64,000 bases of DNA. Source: Brasenia schreberi (Eukaryota > Streptophyta > Magnoliopsida > Nymphaeales > Cabombaceae). The notes below the pieces were generated by a model that had not been told where the DNA came from, searched no databases, and was given only the letters and a program-made list of their open reading frames with translations. Every line of letters starts with the position of its first letter. The stretch's first letter is position 1. A program made the position numbers and the translations under genes. Location: NCBI GenBank assembly GCA_036023115.1, contig JAYKKT010000041.1:3745501-3809500 (forward strand). The letters are read 5' to 3'. This document shows positions 56,111 through 64,000 of the stretch, piece by piece.

Positions 56111-57515
56111 AGGTCATAGCCTTCTGCAAGATAATAGGGTTATTCTCGACATTGAAGGTACTAAGTCCCTTCCAAATTCTTTCGATGTCTTAGCATATTT
56201 ACTCCTCCTTGGTTCAGTTATTTTCTAAAGATAATAAGTCAACCCGAACACAACTTAGCTTTTCTCGTGTTATTTTTCATAACACAAACATGACACATAA
56301 ACCTCATTCATCTAGAAATGAGCATAAAATTTTCAAGTCATAACTATGTTGAGTTCTCGCTTCATCAAGAATGACGACTCAATTCATGTAGCACTTCCAC
56401 AAACCCATTGATGTGAAGTAGACGTGATGCAAGGCGACTCATTCTCAAAGGGGAGGATAGATAAGGCTTTAAGCAATGAAAGTAAGTTATCGAGAATCCG
56501 ACTCTATATATCCTAATTGTTGTCAGTAAGGAAAAAGATAGAACGCGACATGTAACGTATAGCATTATCCTTTTGAAGGGAATATTGGTTTAGCTAAGTT
56601 ATGTCTACTTGTAGAAATAATAGGAAACAGTGGCACTAGAAATAAAAGGAATTTCAACGTGATTGATTTGATTCCCTTGCTTGGACATTACAATTGCTAT
56701 TTATAGACCTCTATCGAGGCAGCAATAGTTAAACCCGTCTTTTGTGCACACAATTTCCAATAACTTCCTCCCCGCCTCATCAATGTTTCTTTTGCTACAT
56801 CATGCCTTGTGGCTCGTGAGCATCATACGGCCTAAATTCCTCCCTCTTAGACCTTCGAGAACTTGCAATGTACTCTTTAACACTTTTCCGCCATCAAATA
56901 GTGGCAAGTTTGATTTTGTGGTCATACTTGCATTCTGTTTGCTATTTTTTGTGTCACAAGCAAATCAACCCAAGCAGAAATGATCTTTCTCGTGTTATTT
57001 TGGAATGAATACGAACATGGCACAACACACATTCATATCTGCAAGTCCATCTTTCAACCTGATGCATACAAAATGGGTACCACCTTCCCTGAAGAGGCTC
57101 AAGTGTTACTTTTCTTCTCAGGCTTGGGGTTCGTTTTACTACCTGGAAAGTATCACGTATACCAGTGTCAACGTTGGATTTGTATGTGGGTGTCTTATAT
57201 CGCCTGCTCTTCTTGAACCATTTTATAAAAGAGGGTTAGGGGTTAGTGCGCCATGGGAGCTATAAACCCTCAAGCCCAATACAGATCCATACAACCACGA
57301 TCGCAGAGGATGAAGTATGTGCTCTATACCCGCATCGGGTATTGCTCGACCAAGTACATTGGTTCTGGACTCCCTATTCTCAGGATGACAACGAGTCGAG
57401 GTATACCTATACTCGTCATCGACTCAAACCTTAATGGGACGTGTAGGGATTTGGGTTCTCTTTTTCCCAATGGGTATAGACAAAACTGGGTTATATATAT
57501 CTAAATGCGTGTGTC

Positions 57516-57547
<32 letters not shown>

Positions 57548-57638
57548 ATACTTTATATAAATATATAATGAATATGAATATATGTATGTATATATATATA
57601 CAACCATATACACAATATTATATATATATATATATATA
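56111..57638. other. No gene seen
   Basis: Two related stretches containing CTTTCTCGTGTTATTTT occur near 56265 and 56981, suggesting an internal repeat of an unknown element. Small frames here have no recognisable domain. Confidence 0.4.
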
Positions 57639-57884
57639 GTCAGGTACAGGTGAGGACAAATATTGGATCGAGTATGGATCAGGAATCTTATCCCTATAGC
57701 AGATCCGTTCCATTTTGGGTTCGGCTATTATATAAATATATGTATGTATATATATATACAACCATATACACAATATTATATACATATATATATATATAGT
57801 CAGGTACAGGTGAGGACAAATATTGGATCGAGTATGGATCGGGAATCTTATCCCTATAGCAGATCCGTTCCATTTTGGGTTCGG

Positions 57885-57917
<33 letters not shown>

Positions 57918-57938
57918 CATATATATATATATACATAC

Positions 57939-57971
<33 letters not shown>

Positions 57972-58058
57972 GTCAGGTACAGGTCAGGACAAATTTTGGA
58001 TCGAGTATGGATCGGGAATCTTATCCCCATAGCAGTTCCATTCCATTTCGGGTTCGGA
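57639..58058. repeat. Block repeated three times, 310 bp upstream of FPA
   Basis: GTCAGGTACAGGTGAGGACA begins copies at 57639, 57799 and 57972. Each continues with ATTGGATCGAGTATGGATC and ATTTTGGGTTCGG-like sequence, about 87 bases in all, separated by (TA)n-rich spacers. The spacing is 160 and 173 bases. Long frames over this block are repeat artefacts. A terminus-like TTGCCATTCCCACC follows at about 58090. Confidence 0.9.
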
Positions 58059-58177
58059 TATTCTCTGCCCCGTTCGAGTCGGGTCAATATTGCCATTCCC
58101 ACCCTATTCTTGGATCTGAGGCTTACCCGAAACAGACGCTCGAAACGTAAAACGACAAGGGTCTCCCCCAAAACTGC

Positions 58178-58203
58178 AACCCTAGAAGTCTCTCTCTCTC
58201 TCA
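58178..58203 (+). promoter_or_regulatory. Telo-box-like AACCCTAG and CT-rich tract upstream of FPA
   Basis: AACCCTAG at 58178-58185 is followed by a TCTCTCTCTCTC run. Short AAACCCTA-like and pyrimidine elements are frequent near plant transcription starts. No TATA box was found. Functional use is inferred from position only. Confidence 0.4.
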
Positions 58204-58367
58204 ACCTACCATCATTCGCTCGGTTGCTCTCACCTATATCCTAATAGCCCGAAAATTCTGTATCTTTCTTTGTTTTTAGAAATCCTTCCCCTAGAATCTT
58301 ATCGGCCTCACGTTCGTTTTTTTTCTCTTTAGTCTGGTGAAGTTTGTGGCATCTTATCTGAAGATCG

Positions 58368-58676
58368 ATGGCGCCCCCACCCAACAAATCGGATTTCCAC
58401 AGAAGTTCGAGGAAAAATGCTGCGGATGATGAAGATGGAAAAGAGGATGGGCCCGTGAACAAGTTGTGGGTCGGGAACCTGTCGCCCGATACCACCGACG
58501 AGGATCTGAGTGAGGTATTTGGGAAATTTGGTGCGCTTGATAGCGTATGCTCGTATGCATCGAGGAGCTTCGCGTTCATCTATTTCAAACGCCCGGAAGA
58601 TGCGAAGAAAGCGAAGGATGCGCTCCAGGGGACCACGATTCGAGGGAACGAGATTAAGATCGAGATTGCGAGACCG
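58368..58676 (+). CDS. FPA: FPA-like RNA-binding protein, exon 1 (RRM1)
   Basis: FPA is a Spen-family nuclear protein with three RRMs and a SPOC domain. It promotes flowering by directing alternative RNA 3'-end formation (family knowledge). Exon 1 codes 103 residues: a short hydrophilic N-terminus, then RRM1 with RNP2 LWVGNL (33-38) and RNP1 RSFAFIYF (66-73), ending KIEIARP. The GT donor follows at 58677, at the same RRM1 boundary (ARP) where, as I recall, Arabidopsis FPA is also split. The remaining RRMs and SPOC are not in the window, so intron 1 exceeds 5.3 kb. Reading straight through the donor stays open to a stop after 158 residues (58842-58844). The ATG at 58368 is the first in frame. 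A related Spen-family gene is a weaker alternative. Confidence 0.82.
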
Positions 58677-60267
58677 GTTGGTTATTCCCGTTGTTTTCCA
58701 GTTAGATTTTTTCTTTGGATCTGTAGAAAAACTTGGTTGAGGAATGCATGTGTTCCTAGCGTTTTAATCGATGGATTTGTTGCTAGTATTCCCGTGTGCT
58801 ATTGGATTGGATTTCACTCGCGTGAATCGTTCATTTTCTCATGATGATAGCCCCTTCTCAGTGTACTTATCTTCTTTGCTGCCTTCGGTGATGCGATAGG
58901 CGGCGAAAAGGGACTAGTGTTGTTTCTTATCGGGCGATCAAATTATCACTCCCAACGTGTCTCATTTTTTTGGATTGGTGTTCCGTACTGCTAAAGTTTC
59001 TCTACACTCTTCGTACTTTGTTTCTCCGTGCATGACGTATTTTTTATTGTTCGTGATTTTTTGTTTCTCCAATTACTAACATAGGTCAGATTGGTGGGTT
59101 TTGGGAACGAAAATATGTTTTGAGACAACCTATTGCCTACCTGTAAATCATCGCTTTAACGTCGTACTGAGATTTTCTCATCACGTGCTATCAAATTTCA
59201 TGTTAAAAGTTCATCAAAGTTATTTATTTGCTGCGAACGACCAAAACACTAGTATCTGGCTCGGTCGTTGACGTTTCTTTCTATTCCATGTTTTGGTTTT
59301 GCTTTTCGTTTCTTTTTCTCTCTATCTATTAGTAAGCTGCAAATCCTATCCATAATTGAAAACGTAGCTCACGATGGATTGTTCGATTGCTCTCAGAGAG
59401 AGAGAGAGAGAGAGAGTTTTCACGCTGAAAAGTATAATTTTTTTGCCGTTACCCTCTCAATTTACCTCACAGCGGGAAACTTATTGCATAGTTGGCAAGT
59501 TGCTTCTGTCCCTGTGCAGGATACACTCGAAATGAGCACAAAAACGTTGACCAACTTGTGACCTCTTCTATCTAAAGCTATGAGTAAAACGATGATCACA
59601 AAGCTCAAGAAGCTTTACGTAGCTAGGGCAGTTCAGGTTATAACTGGCATTTATGCAATTCGGTTTCAGGCTGAAAGAAAGCAAGACCTTCATAGGTCGC
59701 ATAGACTGTGAGATGGCTTCTGCAGTCTAACTTCCCTGTGGAAGTGATGCATCTACAAATGGTGGTCACTTGGTAGATAAACCATTCTATTTTAACTTGA
59801 TCTTCATGTTTCCAAATGTTGGGGAGAGGATTAGTTTACATCTGCACCACTTTTAATTGGTGTCATGCATTTATAGTCTACAAAAAGCAGAACTCTGGTT
59901 ATCATTAAAGACTTCTTATTGATACTCTCATTATGGAACAGGGAGCTTTCGGATGTACCTAGTCATTTTAATAATATATTTTAACCACATCTTGAAGCAA
60001 TTTTGCGAGTATCGTATCTGAACCGTACTGGAAGGGCCTCAGGTATTACCTACAATGTCATACTTTATCATGTCATTAGATATTCATTAGAAAGCAGGAA
60101 ACTAGTAAGAAACACATAATGCTTAAAAAAGCTGGAAGAAATTGTCAAATGCTTATAAGTCATGAACACGGACAAATAAAATTTAACTTGTTTCACGCAC
60201 AGTAGTTCCAGCTATTTCCTTAGTTTCATATATGTGTGCGTGCGCATGTGCATGTGTGATATATGCA

Positions 60268-60305
60268 ACAACAACAACAACTAAGCCTTTTCCCATACTA
60301 GATGG
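60268..60305 (-). mobile_element. 38-bp RTE LINE copy
   Basis: Only ACAACAACAACAACTAAGCC and the CTTTTCCCATACTAGATGG block remain. The flanks TGTGTGATATATGCA (60253-60267) and TGTGTGATATATACA (60306-60320) match at 14 of 15. It is the shortest copy in the window. Confidence 0.88.
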
Positions 60306-61086
60306 TGTGTGATATATACATGTAAAAAATAAATTCCAAAAATGAAGTGCGTAAGTCATCTAACACAGAACATAGCATGTCTGTGTGTGATGTATACATG
60401 TAAAAATGAATTCCAAAAATGAAGGACGTAAGTTAATTATCATAGAATACCAATGGGTTGAAACATCACTGAACATTAACAAGTATTGAACTTCATATGC
60501 TGTTGATCAGGACGCCCAACGGGTAGTGAAGTGGTAAACTTCAATCAGAACAGAATGTTCAATTCTATCTTATCACGTTTAACTTTATCTTTGGGTTCTG
60601 AAACAAGGATTTTTTATTCCATTAATAAATTCTGAAACATTATATCCTTATACGAAAATGTCAACTATTTTCTCTATTGTGATTTCCTCAATGGCTTTTT
60701 CATTTGCATGGTAGCAAGATTTCCCTTTTGTGTCAAAGCTTTTACCAAGTGTGGTATACCTATGTGAGGACATAGACAGAGAGAATCATGGGCATGATTA
60801 TGGGATTTAAGCCAGTGTTAAGTAGCAATACAAAATCCATATTGCATACCTACAATAATGTGCTATTATACTTACAGAAATACGTATGATATCACATCAT
60901 ATTGAATCACAATAGTCATATTTCATTCATAAAGGAAAGTCCAAGAACTAAAAAAGAAGAAGCCAAAAGGTCCCCCATAACCCCAAGAAACCTTTGTCAT
61001 ATCTTTCTGCCGAAATGCATGTCATTTGATGGTTGGATGCAAGAACCTTGTAATAAAAATTATAGTTTAGAATAATTAGGCAATCA

Positions 61087-61145
61087 AGAATCCATGTAGC
61101 CGACCCTGTCTAGTATGGGAAAAGGCTTAGTTGTTGTTGTTGTTG
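61087..61145 (+). mobile_element. 59-bp RTE LINE copy with perfect 19-bp target duplication
   Basis: The sequence GAATCCATGTAGCCGACC to GGAAAAGGCTTAGTTG plus a (TTG)n tail is bounded by TAGAATAATTAGGCAATCA at 61068-61086 and 61146-61164. The copy is otherwise intact, which suggests a young insertion. Confidence 0.95.
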
Positions 61146-63092
61146 TAGAATAATTAGGCAATCACCAAAATGGAAATTTGTACTTCTAAACTTCGAAGGT
61201 TATGTCCTAATAGATAAAATCATTAGGAAAAAGTTTGAAAGTTCTAGAATTCTAATACGTAACATTGCATCTCACTCAATAATTTTAAGTTTTGAACTTT
61301 GAAACTATGCCCTCTTGCTTTCCTATTCTCCTGCTCTTTAACCACATTGACCTTCATTTGTAATGCCACAACTGGAATCGTATTGCGACCATTTTTGTGA
61401 GCTGATGCTTCATGAGAAAGATTCCATCAATGAGAATATAACTGCAAAAAATGACGGATCAAGATTAGTTTATTTCTATTGGCGTGTGCTGATTTCAAAC
61501 TTGGAAGATTCAACAACCACTAAAGCAGCAAAGAGTCAAAGTCACTAACATAACTCGAAAAACTTCAAACCGAACACTCGAAATCAAGAAAGGTGATGGT
61601 TTATTCCCCAGAAGTGTGAAAGATGAGCAAAAATGTGCATTTGATTGAAATGTCATGCAAATAGTCAAAATCACAAAAGATCACTTCTGGGTGGCGAGCA
61701 TTTAAGGTTTTGTGACCGAGTGGGCATTTGGTACAAATGCGAGAGGAGATTTCAGCATGGATTTTTATTTTGCAAGTATTGTAAGATGAAGGATTATATG
61801 CTTGTAGCATCTTTTGCTATCTTTTGGCTAGTATGCAGGGAAGGAATATTAAGATTTTCCCATGGGAAAAGAAATCATCAGATGAATTACCGGTTATGAC
61901 GTAGTCTTTTGGAACATGGGAAGGTTTATTGGGATTATGGATGTTCTAAAGTATGTTTTGAGAATTTCTACTTGATATATTGGGCGGATCACCATTATTT
62001 ATCAAAAACAATCACGGAAGATCGCTCAACCCTCCGCACACAAGACTAAGAGTGTGGAGAGGAGGAAGAAGGTTAGTTAAACACCAATATGAAAATTGAG
62101 AAACATAACTCATTCAGGTTCGTCTGAGCTTGTATTATGTGTATTACACGACTTTATGATAGAAGAATGATTGGTTCCTGTTTTGCTAAATTATTGTGTA
62201 CTGTGTTGAGCTTACTGCTAAATATGATGCATATCTTTATGCACCAGTTTGAGGTTCCATCTTCTGTGCTACATCCTCATCTTCAAATCCTGAAGTAACC
62301 AATGATTCTATAAAATTAAGTCGTTTGGGTATAACAGCTATTGAATCTAACACCTGGCTGGCTTCCCAACTTGATGCCTTCATGCTCTTCTGGTCTCCCT
62401 GGCCCATGAGCATGCACTTGTCCTCCCACTAAATGACTCATTTATCATTTCTTTTAATAGTCAGTTCTTGGTGGGCTCTTGTTGCTCTACTAATAGCACG
62501 CGGGATTCTACATTTATTGGACGTTGCATATCCTTATGCTCTTGCCATGCCTCAGCTAGTGGCATGTAAGTTCAAGTCTGATGATATCCCACCTACCATG
62601 ATAATGTATCGGTGCCATTGATTTATTTCACAGCATTATGTCTGATCAATTTATTTTTTGAATGTCCATGGTAAATAGCTTATGGCAGTTAGTTGACCAA
62701 ACAAAGATCTGGGTTAAATAAACCAAGTTACCAATTCTTTAGATGGACTTAATATGAACAGCAGCACAAAGGGCTAGAAAGAATTGTAATTTTTGGTTTA
62801 TGGGGAGGTGCTGTATACCTTCTGGTGCATCTTACCTGCACCTCTTTTACTATTTGAAGGGAACAAAATTAACTGAAAATTCTTGATTTAAATTCAAAAT
62901 AGGTGAAGAAGTAAGTGAATAAATCCCTGACTTTTTTGAGGATTGATGTTGTAGGACAACAGAATTAAAGATTATGAAGTGGAGAATGTCTAGGGGAGGT
63001 CAAAACGATCAAGTTAAAAATAAAATTGACTGAAAAAAACTAGATGAAGTGGTTTTACATATATAGATGCAAACTTTGATTTTCTCTGTTTG

Positions 63093-63660
63093 TGTGTCGT
63101 GTGTGAATTATTACCTCGCTATCTGCTTATTTCTTTTGAATTCATTTAAGAAATATTACACTACCAATGGCATATATGAGAAAATCATGGGGCATAATTA
63201 GGGACTAGTATTTTATCTTTTTTTACTTTCTTCATTTGAATAGTCTTGAGTGTTGAGACGTCTTTGAAAAAAATAATTCAGCCAAGCTTGTAAGAATGCA
63301 CTTTCAAACTAATCTCTGGCTAGAATATGTGTGAGGACTCATGAATAATTCTACCTTTCATCTTGAATTTCTGTGTGTCGTGTGTGAATTATTACCTTGC
63401 TATCCGCTTATTTCTTTTGAATCCATTTAAGAAATATTACAGTACCAGTGGCATATACTAGAAAATCATGGGCCAGAAGTAGGAACTAGTGTTCTACCTT
63501 TTTTACTTTCTTATTTAAATACTCTTGAACTGCTAGCATGGCACGTGATAGGGCTATGTGGAAACAAGGAATCCATGTAGCCGACCCCATGGGAAAAGCT
63601 TAGTTGTTGTTGTACTTAAATACTCTTGAGACTTCTTTGAAGAAAATAATTCAGCCAAGC
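63093..63660. repeat. Diverged tandem duplication in FPA intron 1
   Basis: TGTGTCGTGTGTGAATTATT starts a unit at 63093 that recurs at 63373. Both units contain TTTCTTTTGAAT(T/C)CATTTAAG and later AAAATAATTCAGCCAAGCTT. The second unit carries an 84-bp LINE insertion absent from the first. Confidence 0.85.
63529..63612 (+). mobile_element. 84-bp RTE LINE copy
   Basis: The copy runs from ACTGCTAGCATGGCACGTG to AGCTTAGTTGTTGTTG. The flanks TATTTAAATACTCTTGA (63512-63528) and TACTTAAATACTCTTGA (63613-63629) match at 16 of 17. The empty site is preserved in the sister repeat unit near 63240, where AATAGTCTTGAGTG continues without the insert. Confidence 0.9.
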
Positions 63661-63667
63661 TTATAAC

Positions 63668-64000
63668 CTATGTCACACGGGTGCGGGATACGGCAAATTT
63701 CAAAAATTTTGGGTGCATCGACACGGGTAAGGTATATAATATTATATATTCAAGCTAGAACAAGTGAGACATCAATTAACATAAGTATATGACGACAATA
63801 GTAAGTACACAACTTTATATTAAAGCAAAACAAGTAAACAACTACTAATTTCATCATAATACACAAATCAATCAAAAAGAAAACCATGATTTGCATATCA
63901 ATAATATTATAAGTGAAAGGACTTTCGATAATATTATCAACTATGAAGTTATGAACAATATTAATGTTTGATAAATGAAATGAACATGTACGTGATAAAT
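63668..64000. mobile_element. Second CTATGTCACA hAT-like MITE (cut by window end)
   Basis: Begins CTATGTCACACGGGTGCGGG. It shares long stretches with 43821-44498, including GTAAGTACACAACTTTATAT and CTAATTTCATCATAATACAC. The right end lies beyond the window. Confidence 0.75.

Larger units (their letters stand above)
58677..64000 (+). other. FPA intron 1 (runs off window)
   Basis: No second RRM exon (LWVGGI-like) was found. The intron holds small LINE copies at 60268, 61087 and 63529, a (GA)n tract near 59396-59416, a duplicated block at 63093-63660 and a hAT-like MITE from 63668. AATAAA strings occur at 60175-60180, 60328-60333 and 60624-60629. Short frames here have no recognisable domain. 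Confidence 0.7.

Noticed and set aside
57663..58244. 193-residue open frame rich in Tyr/Ile
   Set aside because: It is translation of the (TA)n-containing triplicated block and the FPA upstream region; opposite-strand frames look the same.
61363..61899. Small frames in the FPA intron as a nested gene
   Set aside because: No recognisable domain, no splice or promoter support, and length is within chance for AT-rich DNA.

Overview
This window is nuclear DNA from a flowering plant. It carries three plant-type genes on the + strand with GT-AG introns, and most of the rest is transposable element debris (RTE-type LINEs, Ty1/copia and Ty3/gypsy remnants, hAT-like elements and MITEs, microsatellites). 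The species cannot be fixed from sequence alone. The very long, TE-filled introns and the hAT/RTE/copia mix would suit a woody or early-diverging angiosperm, but that is inference.

Genes. (1) Positions 1-6763 hold the 3' part of a calreticulin-3 (CRT3) gene: P-domain repeats, an Arg-rich tail and a C-terminal HDEL whose last three residues sit on their own 12-nt exon. (2) Positions 19884-47700 hold a complete 12-exon gene of about 27.8 kb encoding a 697-residue fusion of a 3beta-hydroxysteroid dehydrogenase/C4-decarboxylase-like SDR domain and a C-terminal reticulon membrane domain (3BETAHSD/D3, RTN20-like). It has a repetitive acidic N-terminal extension, and Cys replaces the SDR catalytic Tyr. 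(3) Position 58368 starts an FPA-like RRM gene (flowering-time RNA 3'-end regulator). Only exon 1 (RRM1) lies here; its first intron runs off the window, more than 5.3 kb.

Between and inside the genes. CRT3 intron 6 contains a hAT-like element with a LINE inside it. The 6.8-19.9 kb intergenic stretch has several MITE families, a decayed EF-hand (calmodulin-like) gene broken by a 61-bp duplication, a tRNA-like SINE candidate and LTR fragments. Gene 2 introns hold LINE copies: one interrupted by a 2.8-kb solo LTR with a 5-bp target duplication, one 766-bp copy with a perfect 17-bp duplication, and a roughly 10-kb composite insertion in intron 7 bounded by a 20-bp duplication and containing a complete but dead copia element, a second copia body and hAT pieces. 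The 47.7-58.4 kb intergenic stretch has a 151-bp minisatellite, a gypsy gag-protease remnant, a decayed copia reverse transcriptase and a triplicated block close to FPA.

Most notable: a series of extremely short (38-84 bp) copies of the RTE 3' end, most with clear target-site duplications; the N-terminal repeat extension and missing catalytic Tyr of the SDR-reticulon protein; splitting of the HDEL signal by the last CRT3 intron; and the large FPA intron 1 with candidate poly(A) signals, relevant to known FPA autoregulation. No bacterial-type systems, CRISPR arrays or rRNA genes were seen.
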